Assembly (NCBI GenBank): GCA_021030915.1
Contig: JAGEMR010000129.1
Location: 19,239 to 83,238, forward strand
Source of the DNA: Astrothelium macrocarpum
Taxonomy: Eukaryota; Ascomycota; Dothideomycetes; Trypetheliales; Trypetheliaceae
Direction: 5' to 3'
DNA length: 64,000 nucleotides
In this document: positions 21,141 to 31,689 of the stretch, in pieces
How the letters are laid out: each line of letters opens with the position of its first letter
Position numbering within the stretch: the first letter of the stretch is position 1
Translations under genes and position numbers: made by a program
Notes under the pieces: generated by a model
Database searches by the model: none
Seen by the model: only the letters and a program-made list of their open reading frames with translations
Told to the model about the DNA's origin: nothing

Positions 21141-22987
21141 CGGCCTTCCGCTTCCTCCTTCCACCCGCGCTGATCGCTACCTTGTACATATATTTCTACC
21201 CATTCTTGCATGGCTGTGAATTTCCCGAACCGCCTCCACTGAAGTCAGAGCCCGAGATATGCTACATCAACCCGCAACAGAGCACAGGCAATAGCGCAGG
21301 ACATCCTAATGGCGCCGTCGCGGGGTCCGGGGGTGGCATATGGGGACTAGGCAAACAAGTGGCACATACGTGGAAAGAGTTGAATGAGCAAGGAACGAGC
21401 AAATTTGCAGGGAGAAAGGCGCCGTTCAGATTATTGGCACTTGGAGACCCTCAGCTAGAGGGCGACTCTTCACTCCCTGATCCAGCTGAGCCTATTTTCC
21501 CAAGTTTGAAACAGTTGTTTGGACGACAAACCTGCGAGACGGAGGACAATGGTGAGGATAACGACGGATCATGTGAAAAGGAGTCTGCGGAAGTCATTCA
21601 TAATCTGTATCTGTTAAGGGACTTTGCCGTAAAGGATATACCGGGTCTTTTGAGTGGCTGGAGAAAGAGATTGGATCTTTGGGGAAATGATTATTACCTT
21701 GCACATGTGTATCGGAGCATGAAGTGGTGGACGAGGCCAAGCCACGTTACTGTTCTTGGAGACTTGGTAGGAAGCCAATGGATAGATGACGACGAGTTTG
21801 CACAGAGGGGATGGCGGTTTTGGAACAGGGTCTTTAGCGATGGGCAAAAGATTGAGGACGCTCTTGCCCTTGGAGATGGTAGCAATGAGCCTGGAGAAGA
21901 GCTTGGAGAAGACTTGGCGTGGGAGAATAGAATTATCAATATTGCTGGAAATCACGATATCGGATACGCAGGGGAAGTCGACCAACCCGCCATCGACCGC
22001 TTCCAACAGCAATTCGGCAGAGTGAATTGGGATCGCTGGTTCAGACTACCCTCTATTTCTCCTTCGGACGCCATCGCCGAAACCTCTCCACCTCCCAACA
22101 TCTTCAAGCCTTCCGCCTCCAAACCCCCTCCCACCCCAGCCATCCGCCTCGTCATCCTCAACGACATGAACCTCGACGGCCCAGTATACTCCTCCTCCCA
22201 CCAATCCGACACCTACGCCTTCATCAACAACGTCATCGCGACCTCTCGCGCAGTCGAAGACGCCTCCGTCCTCACCGTCCTCCTCACCCACGTCCCGCTG
22301 CACAAGCGCGCCGGCGTCTGCGTCGACGCCCCGTTCTTCTCGTACTACGACGAGAATGCCGGCCTGCTCCGCGAGCAGAACCATCTGTCGGAGTTTGCGA
22401 GCCACCAGGTGCTACAGGCGATTTTCGGCATGAGTGGCGCGCGGGATGCGCCAGGCCGTGGGATGGGGAGGGCCGGTGTGATTCTCGATGGGCATGATCA
22501 TGAGGGTTGTGATGTGTGGCATTATTTTAATCGGTCGTTGTCGGATGGGGAGAATGAGGTGGGTGGTGGAGAGTGGGCGGCGGTGCCGCATCCGGTTGCT
22601 CGACGGGCGGGAGTTACTCTATCTTCGGATATTCCTGGGATTAGGGAGATTACGGTGCGTAGTATGATGGGTTCTTATGGGGGTAATGCGGGACTGCTAA
22701 GTGCATGGTATGAGGAACCTGTTGAAGGAGCAGAAGGAGATGGCAAGTGGCAAGTGGAATATGCTGCGTGCCCTTTTGTGGTACAGCATATATGGTGGGC
22801 CGTCCATGTTGTTGATATTGTACTTGTCGGCCTTCTTTTTGCTGCACTGGTTGCTTGGTGTAGAGAGTGGTGGTCTGATAGACAGCTTAAAGGTTGCGAT
22901 GAGCGAGATCGAGCCGCACATTCGAAGCCGCGGAAGCTTGAATATGCAAATGGGACTGCATCGGTCAAGGTTTCTAATACTGGGTGA
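21116..22987 (+). CDS. TED1: ER metallophosphoesterase, Ted1/Cdc1/PGAP5 family
   Basis: Single exon of 623 residues. Family members are ER membrane enzymes that remove ethanolamine phosphate from the GPI-anchor glycan so that GPI proteins can exit with p24 cargo receptors. The sequence shows an N-terminal transmembrane helix (about residues 5-28), a calcineurin-like phosphoesterase domain and a C-terminal helix (about 558-582, VHVVDIVLVGLLFAALVAW) followed by a short basic tail. Metal-binding motifs in order: GDPQ (Asp111), LGDLVGS (Asp216), AGNHD (Asn279-His280-Asp281), LTHVPL (about 390) and GHDHEG (459-464). These are the five blocks expected for a dinuclear metallophosphoesterase, so the enzyme should be active. 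Asp/Glu-rich loops and a Pro/Ser-rich loop between blocks are typical fungal insertions. It could equally be called a Cdc1-like protein; Ted1 fits better by length and the LALGDPQLEGD start. Confidence 0.88.
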   Translation: MLPSALLLAAFRFLLPPALIATLYIYFYPFLHGCEFPEPPPLKSEPEICYINPQQSTGNSAGHPNGAVAGSGGGIWGLGKQVAHTWKELNEQGTSKFAGRKAPFRLLALGDPQLEGDSSLPDPAEPIFPSLKQLFGRQTCETEDNGEDNDGSCEKESAEVIHNLYLLRDFAVKDIPGLLSGWRKRLDLWGNDYYLAHVYRSMKWWTRPSHVTVLGDLVGSQWIDDDEFAQRGWRFWNRVFSDGQKIEDALALGDGSNEPGEELGEDLAWENRIINIAGNHDIGYAGEVDQPAIDRFQQQFGRVNWDRWFRLPSISPSDAIAETSPPPNIFKPSASKPPPTPAIRLVILNDMNLDGPVYSSSHQSDTYAFINNVIATSRAVEDASVLTVLLTHVPLHKRAGVCVDAPFFSYYDENAGLLREQNHLSEFASHQVLQAIFGMSGARDAPGRGMGRAGVILDGHDHEGCDVWHYFNRSLSDGENEVGGGEWAAVPHPVARRAGVTLSSDIPGIREITVRSMMGSYGGNAGLLSAWYEEPVEGAEGDGKWQVEYAACPFVVQHIWWAVHVVDIVLVGLLFAALVAWCREWWSDRQLKGCDERDRAAHSKPRKLEYANGTASVKVSNTG

Positions 22988-23720
22988 GGTGCGAAAGATC
23001 AAGAAAAGGTCAGCGGATACCCATCAAGCGAAACTGAAAAGGACAAGGGCGTAGAGTAGACTTGATTTTTAGTAGATTCCCCAGGCGTATGTACAATAAT
23101 TTTGTATATGGTCATAGTCTATGTTTGAACATTGAAGAAAGGATATCTTGATTATGTACACTCGATTTCGTGTCAGACTTCTCGCCGAGACTTCCGTACT
23201 CCCAGAAAGAGACCCCAGAGACGTTGTCCCAACGTTAAGCTCGTTTTTACTCGATGACCATGTGAGCCTAACGCAACATATGAAGGAGATATTCGTCCGG
23301 GGGCCACGATTAGCGTTGAATGACAGAGAATTAGCCATCTCTTGCAATGCCACCAGTGGTTGTGATAAGAAACGTCGCCCGCGTCCGCGTGAGGCATAAC
23401 CGCCACACGCCATATAAGCAAGCCCTCAGCAATGACAAACAAGAACATCCAGAAATATTCCTTAAAAAGCATTATTTACGAGGTCAAGTTGTTTGGTATT
23501 GTATAGGGTCCTCCTTACAAGGTCTGCGGCAGTTATACCTCTTGCGGTCATCACTGACGTTTCTCGTTATTACCCCTGGCAATTATTAAAGACACCGATG
23601 CAACGAAATAGCTGATTAGTGCTTTGATATGCCTCGATATGCCTTTTGTATCACAGTTTCGTCCAAGGTTTGGCGCGCCTTTTATAAAGTTCTAGGTTTT
23701 GGTCAGACATGTCGTTAAAC
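22988..23720. other. Convergent intergenic region
   Basis: 733 bp between the 3' ends of the TED1-like gene and the hydrolase-ankyrin gene. Nothing recognisable beyond presumed 3' untranslated regions. Confidence 0.5.
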
Positions 23721-26242
23721 CTATTGTGTGCCCCAATCGTTCTGACGACATTCTTGCACCCAGTTGCATTCTTCGACTTTCTCAGGGTAGAAGGCGAGGA
23801 GGCCATCAGACGTGGGAAATGCACTCGAGAGATCTAAAATAAATAAGTATTTTGGTCAAGTGAAATCTCGATTGTGATAGCAAAAGTCTGCTTACCATAT
23901 GGCGTCTGGTCTTCATCTTTTAATGTTGAACTTTGACTGAGAGTAGGAGACATCTGTCCTTCTAGTAATTGTAGTGTTTTCCAATGCTCATTTTTCTTTG
24001 CAATCTCCATTGGCGTAAGCTTACGTTCATGATCTCGGATTTCCAAGTCTGGGTCATATCGGAACAGTTCTGATATTACCGCGGATTCGCCCTTTTCCGC
24101 AGCAATAAACAGTGGTGTTCTCCCTTTTGCATCTCTCGAATTAATTGCCGCACCATTCTCCAGAAGGAGACATGTAAGTTTGGCATTTCCTCTGATTACA
24201 CTTTCATGGAGTGGGGTTCTAGATTCTGCTGCTTCAACAGCATTGACGTCTGCCCCGGCGTTGAGGAACATGCATGCGGTCCGAAAATTTTCAGCGCGTA
24301 CGGCCCAGTGCAGGGGCGTCAATTGATCGCCTTCAAACCGTGCGTTGACGTTTGCACCAAGTGAAACAAGTACGTCAAGGGCTTCATTCTTTTCCCCGGG
24401 GCATCTCTTCATAATCTCCGCCTCCAACGCAAAATGTAGAGCCGTATCTCTACCTTTCAGCGAGCTTCCATCAATACGTGCTCCGTGCTGGACCAAAACA
24501 CGTACGATTTCTGCATGACCAAGAACAGATGCCGAATGTAAGGATGTATCTCCGTATCTTCCTTTCGCATCGATGTTCGCACCATTCTCGGCAAGCACGC
24601 GGACAGCCTCTATATGACCTTCCAAGACAGCACAGTGAAGTGGCGTTCTCTGATGTTGACCAGCTTCTTCACTCAAGTGCGCGCCACGCTTGATTAGGGA
24701 ACGTATGATCTCAACTTGCCCATGCTGAGCAGCAATGTGCATCGGCGTCATCATATCGGAATCGGCCTCATTCGGATCGGCGCCACATGATAGTAAGAGA
24801 TGAGTCCGAGCAGTGTCTCCCTTCTCAGCAGCTGTATGCAACCGCATGTTGTGATGCAAAGTAAAACGTGCATAAATGACCTTTGGAGCGACCACGGCAA
24901 AGTCTCGAAGCGTGGACCGAACAGTTTCGTAGACGTCATCATACAAAGGGAATTTCACAAGATCGGAATGGTTGCGATTGATAGGATTGAGTTGATGTGA
25001 TTCGCGATCACGGAGGCGACCACTCTTAGCGGAGAAATTGCCCACCAGCTTGACCGGCGTTCCATTCAGTTTCCAAAATCCTGTCTAATGTTCAATTTAG
25101 CTTGGCAAAATGACGGTCGCCACAAAAAAAGGCGATTGAAGATTACCTTAGGATCCTCAATTGCCGTCGGAGACAGCGCCGTCTCGCAAAAGCATACAAT
25201 GCGCGAATCCGAGAAGCTAAACACCCTTTCAAAATCGGTAGCGAGTCGATCCAGAACATCAGAGTCTGGGCCTAGTTGGGTGACCAAGTGCTCATTGGGC
25301 TGTCCCCGAACCATTGTACGCAACGATGTAATGTCCATGCCATGATTTGGCACACCAAAGAAAAGTGCTCCAAACACCGTCTTCAACATTCTTTGATCAT
25401 GCGGATCATCCTGCATCTGGACAATAGCCTTTGAATCATTAGCGGCATTTTCAATAGACACCTTTTGAGGCGTTTCGTGAGCCCCGAAGAAATAGACAAC
25501 ATACCTCTTTGACTAGTATACCACCTAGACTATGTGCGATAAATATCAATGGCCTGGGGACCGGTCTGTCTTTCTGTTCAGAAACTCTTAATCGCTGTAG
25601 TCACTGTCGTAAAGTCGTTGCCAACGCTACGATGCCCTGAAAGGACTGGCTATTTGACAAGTGGGAGTCGTATCCATATAGATATATTTGTGCATTGTCG
25701 AGATCCTGGGGAAGCGAGTCGCGAAGCCACATGTGTTCTCCGCCTCTTTCTTTAAATGATCCATACGCATGGCCTCCAAGGCCTGTAACGGCGACAACAC
25801 TGCGCAAATTCATTTAGTCAAAAAGTTCTCCAGAGCGGACCAGTGGTCGAGACGGTTTGAAGGGAGCTTACTCGATGAGATGATCCCTTTCGTCTTTGAA
25901 TGAACGTAGCGGCGTGAGACCCTCAAAATGAACATCGAGTTTGAGCCAGACCTGACGAGAATAATCCTCATCGTCTTCATCATCGCTGTCGCACGTAGGT
26001 ACTAGAAAAGAGGCTTCCTTTCTGCCTTCAGGTAGTACTTCAAAGTCATGGCCAAAGGTGACTGTACCGACTTTCAAAGGTCGAGACCAGGTGTAATTTG
26101 GCGCAAGAGAGTGGACGTGAACGGAGTTTTTGACATCCGCAAGATTGAAAATCGATACCAGTGCTTCCTTTAAATGTTTCTTTCGATACTCTAAAGGTAT
26201 GCCCTGCACCCTATATACTGTCGAGTATCCTTTGCCTGTCAT
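23721..26242 (-). pseudogene. Alpha/beta-hydrolase plus ankyrin-repeat protein, one in-frame stop
   Basis: Five exons on the minus strand fit together in frame: complement(23721..23833, 23896..25084, 25147..25461, 25505..25799, 25872..26242), 760 codons before the stop. Order of parts: an N-terminal region (VYRVQGIPLEYRKKHL...) typical of this fungal family; an alpha/beta-hydrolase (DUF676/SERAC1-like) domain with VVAVTGLGGHAYGSFKERGG, IYLYGYDSHLSNSQSF, the nucleophile elbow IAHSLGGILVKE and GALFFGVPNHGM; then about seven ankyrin repeats (for example MTPMHIAAQHGQVEIIRSLI and TPLHWAVRAENFRTACMFL) and a short tail. Such proteins resemble fungal NLR-like/self-recognition components. The single defect is a TGA at 25601-25603 between SFQGIVALATTLRQ and LQRLRVSEQKD, before the catalytic serine. 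A 57-nt in-frame intron (GTAGCG...ACAG) could remove it, but the donor is poor and the segment looks coding, so a nonsense change (for example CGA or TGG to TGA) is more likely. Otherwise the gene is intact and the damage recent. Confidence 0.75.
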
Positions 26243-29200
26243 TTCCTAGGCGATTGCGGCATTTCGCCGTAACTTTTGGGGGCATGAGAAGACGGTTGAT
26301 TACGGAGGCGAAGCAAGATGAATGCGAAAGGCGAATGGACACCATTTTCATCGAATCCAACTACCTTTATGAAGCGGAGTCGAAATATCGAAGGATCGCT
26401 CGTTGGGATGACTGTCCTGCCGCATTCAGGTGTCAGAGCGACAGCCCGGTGCGGATAAGATTCCCCCTGAGGCTGAGCATAGCTTTGAGCTCCGCACAAC
26501 TTATGACGAAGAAGGCTGTGCCTGATTCCTACACGGAAACGAGCGGAATCTCGACTCCACTAGGATTCGGTTAGCCGAAGCCTCACGATTTTTGCAAGCC
26601 TTCCTGATTTCGTTAGAAAACGTGATGGTTTTTGATTTTTTGAGCCGCAACTCATCATCACTCGTCAATCTAATGATTAGTCATGCGGAAAATACCCCAG
26701 CTTTAAGGTTCATTAGATAGTGAGTGTGCCATCCTTTCGACGACGCAAACGTGGTCAAAAACAAGAATTTAAATCACAACCAATATCAAAGCCGTTCCTT
26801 GAGCCTTAAATCATGGATGTGTTTTTCAAAAGTCATTCTTGATTGAATGAATGTTTGAAATTCTTGGTTTTCAAGCGGTTCGGAATATTTGATCTAACCA
26901 AAAGTAGTTAGGCTGGCGCTTCCACCAGCGAACACCACAGTTCGACATTTCAACTTGACTACTCAAGATCTCTGGGAATCTCTAGACAACTTGACTATTT
27001 GCTGATGAGGACTAGAACTATGTCTTGACATATCAAAATCCAGAAGATGCCAACTCAGGTCTGGCTTGCAGCGAGATGTGCTTTAATCCTTGAGTTGTCG
27101 TTGCCCAATTGCCGTAAACCTATTGGTCAAATCATCCTTCATATTGGAACCAGTGCCACTGTCGAGCAAGCAAAAGGTGTCTTGAAGAACAAGTCTGAAT
27201 AATTGTAGTATGTATTGAGATACTACAGCATTAATCCCACGCGTCCGAGATTTTTCTCGACAGGAGGGCATACACGTTTATTTCATAGCGCTTCAATAGC
27301 GAACCTCAGTTCGACCAACTGTTCATGGATCTTCGAACTGATACCAAGGAGATCAAAGGCGATTAAAGCGAGCAAATAATTGAGAAAGGTGAGCGAGATC
27401 TACCATATTCATCGTATAATCCTCAATCGCAAGAAATCAGCGGACTACTATGAGCATAATTCTTTTGCCTTCTTTTCGTTGCGTAAGGAAAGTACTCCAC
27501 ATTGCAGTCAGCTAAACTCCATTACTTATCAATGTAACGGAAGGGGTATCTGAGGCTAACGACTGGCCGATCGGAGCTATCGCATTAATGCTAGTGTGCA
27601 TGCACATTTCTGCTGCTGTAGTAGTACTTGGACTGAGATTCTACATAATTTACTTGGCATGTGGCCTTCACCGACCACAATCATGTGAGACTGAAATCTT
27701 GTTAAATGTATCCAACTGGTCATGGTCACCACATGGAAAACGACCTTATTCCTGTTCCGCTCTCATGCTTCAAAACTCACCACTATTCCAACCTTTCTTC
27801 TTACCTAGAACTCATACTTCCGCTAAAGACTACCTTGTGATATATATACAATATTACACGGTCAAATCAAGCTACTCAATGAGCTGCAAGAAGCTAAGGT
27901 GGCTTAGGCTTGATTGATTCAGCGTCTTCGTCACTACTTAGTCAGTGACCAAGGGATGACGAGGACGATGAATCAAACGAGACTAAACTGCTATCCAAGT
28001 ACTTCATGCGTCCCCCTCACTGAGAGCGACAGCAACAACATTGCTTCGTGGAATCTTATTCTGAACAGCCCCGTATTTGTTGCCCTTTTCTCGCTAATTT
28101 GAGAAGCCAGAGCAAGTCAATGTATACAGGACTTGACAGCCTGTACACTTCAATACCGGCTGTCTTGAATGACTTCTGACCTCAGCAGCTCAATAAACAC
28201 GCATTCTGTCGAAGATTGACTGTGCAAACGTCCTTTGGTGCATCCAGTCATCAACTTTGCGATATTCAATATCCCGGGGATACTGACCAAGCTTGTGTTG
28301 CCAAAGGCGTTATTAAATGGCCATCGTCCTATTGTGATGGTCGTGATCCTGACCAAAGGCAACGGTAACCGCAGCTGAATCCAAGGTTCCAGGTTACATC
28401 GTGGACAATTCTAGTAAATCCTGATCCACTCGTATTTGGCGGGACCTCGCTCTTTTCATTTCTTCGACACATACATTGTGTACGCCTTCTCTTCTTCGAA
28501 ATTCGTCAGATCGTGTAGATAAGCCAGATTGGCGATAAGTTAATATATATGTAGGATGAAATCCAGGCGATCAACTAAGCAAATCCATCCTTATGACCGT
28601 ATATTGGGATTCTCCAGAGTTGTCAGCGATGCGCCAGTATTGTTCCCATTCGTCATGACTGCAACGATAGCGTCCTGCATCCTTGTGGCATGATAATGCA
28701 AGCCATCCTCCATGTCTGCAGCTTTTCCCTTGCGAGTCGAGAGACTTGAATAGATTGGTTGGTAGGTCATATGTTCAGGAAATCACAGGACAGCGGCCAA
28801 AATCCCTCTCGTAGACATACAATGCCTTACCAGATCGTGAAATGCATGGACTCGGTCCAGACTCTTGGACGAACCTGCACCAGCAGGTCCCAGGTGGCCT
28901 CGATCCCCTGCGAACACGCGACCCTTACATTGAAGAGTATCGCTACGCATCTAACGATCCAACAATCAGTTTCATCCTTTCTATCTTCGATGAGGGCTGA
29001 CATACTGAAACTTGCTTGGATCGTCTTCTGGATGAAGAGCGATAACTGAATGGATGTGGTAGGAGAGTCTGAGGATCGGAGCACGAGGAGAGTGACAACC
29101 GGATGGAAAGGGCTCGGCGAATTGTGGAAGAATGTTAGGTGAGATAAAGCCGGAACCGGAATATATGACCATCTCTGTCAACAATGATCAGCGTGAACTG

Positions 29201-29274
29201 ACCGCCAGACATCTTTTCGACTACAAACCTTGTAGAACTGGAATCAGAATTGCTCTCGACATACAACATCCATC
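26243..29274. other. Gene-poor region
   Basis: 3 kb with scattered short frames only; no conserved motif, RNA gene or clear repeat recognised. Composition is moderately AT-rich compared with the gene-dense parts. Confidence 0.45.
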
Positions 29275-29541
29275 CTCTCCGCGGCGGTAATCCCAAGCCG
29301 AAATCGACACGCGGGCCAGCTCCACCAACTCAGCAGCCTTCTGAAACTACAATTCATTCTCATCTCAATCAAATTTGGGAGTTCTTTTTTTCTGTCACGA
29401 TTAAGTTAATATTGGCCCATCTGATTATCAGCTCTATAAACTTTATAGAGATATGTATTGGGAATTGAGGCTTTGGGGACTGCTGAATTGGCGGAGGTAG
29501 CCCGCGTGTCGATTGCGGTTCGGAATTACCGCCAAGGAGAG
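29275..29541. mobile_element. 267-bp MITE-like inverted-repeat element with 5-bp target duplication
   Basis: The ends are inverted repeats of about 85 bp each: reading inward, both start CTCTCC, two variable bases, then GGCGGTAAT, and continue through a shared ATCGACACGCGGGC core and an A/C-rich stretch (left about 29275-29360, right about 29455-29541). Differences between the arms are mostly C/T and G/A. It is flanked by perfect CCATC copies at 29270-29274 and 29542-29546. The centre is AT-rich with a small hairpin (TATAAACTTTATA, about 29434-29446) and no coding frame. The two arms translate into similar peptides on opposite strands, which reflects the palindrome rather than genes. A non-autonomous DNA transposon is the simplest reading; the superfamily is unknown. 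Confidence 0.75.
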
Positions 29542-31368
29542 CCATCCTGCTACCGTTGGCTCTTGACAGGGACGTCACAACAAGATTGCCATAATCAATG
29601 ACTCTTTATGACTCAATAACTTTCGCGGTTGTGTCTCCATCCTGGGGGTTCAAGGTATATCTTCGTTGCTGAATTGGTAACCCTCAAGGTTTTTTCGGCT
29701 GCAGAGGCGAAGTTCAGGGTGAGAAGCAAGCTCGTGCAATCATTGAGCAAAGAAGGTACCTTGGACCAACATGATAGGACTCAGCGATCGGATTCTAATC
29801 ATAAGCACAATGGATGTGGATGGAGTTGGAGTAGGAAGCGAAGGAGAAAGGTCGCAGTTACGGGCTTCTTATAGGCAACGCAGAGGCCCGAGCTCTGCAA
29901 TGGATGACGCGTTATTTGAGCGGTGACTATCGATCAGAGATCCAGCGAGCAAGGTGGCGTCGTCCATGCGCCCAGCAGTGCAGCGACGGCGGTCAGGTAG
30001 GTGACCACAACAGGCAAAGACACACCATGTGCGACATTCTGTCGGCCTCTGTTACCCAATCCAGTCTTGTGAGGGAGTTTTTCTGTGGGGTTTCTACATC
30101 ATGAGCCAATATCGATCACTGATAATTAAGTGCGGCGCGGAAAATTTTGATTACAGGTGCCTCGGAATCAGCACCGGATCTGTGCGCACATCCGTTTGTT
30201 GAATGAGCCTTATGACCACGGCTCCTCTTTGTTCGTGTGCCAATGCTATGGCTTAGCACGGTGTCCTGTTGAACCTTCTGGTAGGGCACATCAGATCGAC
30301 AGGGCGGTAGATACCTGAGGGAAGGGCATAGCAATCAAATCGTAGACATCACGGCAAAGGAATGGAAGCCTCGGGCGATGTGAAGACACTCCTTCCCGAT
30401 ATCACTTACGATTCGCTTGCCTGCTATCAATTGATATCAACTTTTCTCAGATTGTGGTCTCAACGGGATAGAAAAGGATTTTATGAACAAGAAATATGAA
30501 AGGACAATAATTATGAAATCGGTAGTCACGTGCTTAGAGCTGCTCATGGGAAGGGTCTTTTCCAGCTTTCCAATCAGAGAGCTCGTGTTACATGAACACT
30601 CTCGTCTATAGCGACTGCAAAGCGCACAGCACGTGGCAGTAGAACCCAAAAGAAAGGACCGAAGATAAAGAAGAAACGTGTCAAAGAAGAGTAGAGAAGA
30701 GGCTGAGAAGAGATGCAAACCAAAAGTTTTTCTACCTCCCTTCCGTCTCTGTGGGGGCCCGAAGTTTAGCGCCGTCCTAATCCCAGCCGCTCATTCTCTG
30801 TCTTTCTGCAAGCCCGAGGGTTAGAACCTGAGGTCCCCTAACGTAACCTCCTGACCGCAAGCCATTGTGAAGAAACGATACTAGGACAATAGGCAAGACC
30901 CATGTTTGATCTCGCCTCATTCAGTCCTAATTTTAAGGGTCTCACATACGACGCTATATTCTGTTGTCAGTTGCGAACCTGAGCAACATGTTGTTGGACC
31001 GAAGCGATCAAAAGGCTGAGCTGGGCCACGGTTTCGTGAACGTGAGCAATCTCTTGGAATCTTCAGTGGCGGCTGGTAGTCTGGAAATCTTGGCAAGTCC
31101 AAACTTGGCCCAACTTCTGGTCCCATCCAGCCTTTTATTGCACGCAAAAATTACTTTCCCAGACAAGTAAAAGCTTTGACAGAAGTGGCTGGAGGCTAAC
31201 TCTCGTTCGGGATGGTCCATTCTAAGATCCGAGCCACGTTCGCACCTGATTTTCAACTCCTGTAAGTTCGAGGTCGTTATTCTTTGTCTTTCCCCTGCTT
31301 ACTCCATTACTTACTGTAGTTACCCTAACATCTTCTCGACTTCTCTTATTCCCCCTTTGTGTGAACCC
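29542..31368. other. Gene-poor region upstream of the MazG-like gene
   Basis: 1.8 kb without recognisable coding sequence. The final 60 bp before the MazG-like ATG are pyrimidine-rich (TCTTCTCGACTTCTCTTATT), as in a fungal 5' leader, so a eukaryotic-type promoter may have been acquired; this is inference. Confidence 0.4.
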
Positions 31369-31689
31369 ATGGTCAACAAGGAAGTCCAGGACGCCCTTGC
31401 GGCTTTTGTCGCTGAACGCGATTGGGCGCAGTTCCATACTCCGGAGAATCTCGCCAAGAGTATAGCAATCGAAGCCGCTGAACTGCTTGAGTGCTTTCAG
31501 TGGAACGCCGAAGCTAAACCAGAACGTGTTCGTGAAGAACTTGCTGACGTCCTGACCTATTGTCTGCATCTTGCTGCTTGCATTGGAGCGGATCCGGCGC
31601 AGATAGTGTTGGAGAAGCTCGAAACCACGCGCAAAAAGTACCCCATAGACAAGGCCCGAGGAAGCAGCAAAAAGTACGATGAACTCTAG
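31369..31689 (+). CDS. MazG-like nucleotide pyrophosphohydrolase, probably of bacterial origin
   Basis: Intronless, 106 residues from ATG 31369 (the frame also extends to a TTG at 31357). MazG-type enzymes hydrolyse nucleoside triphosphates to monophosphates plus pyrophosphate and often clean the nucleotide pool. The all-alpha metal-binding signature is present: Glu35-x-x-Glu38 (IEAAELLECFQW) and Glu57-x-x-Asp60 (REELADVLTYCLHLA). The C-terminus KYPIDKARGSSKKYDEL is the style of ending I know from small bacterial MazG-like proteins. Length matches those single-domain proteins, not eukaryotic dCTPases. Its stop lies inside the first codons of the next gene (overlap 31679-31689), a bacterial operon arrangement. 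No intron is present here or in its partner, unlike most genes in the window. Horizontal transfer from bacteria is my inference; base composition is not obviously different from the surroundings, which suggests it is not recent contamination. Confidence 0.9.
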   Translation: MVNKEVQDALAAFVAERDWAQFHTPENLAKSIAIEAAELLECFQWNAEAKPERVREELADVLTYCLHLAACIGADPAQIVLEKLETTRKKYPIDKARGSSKKYDEL

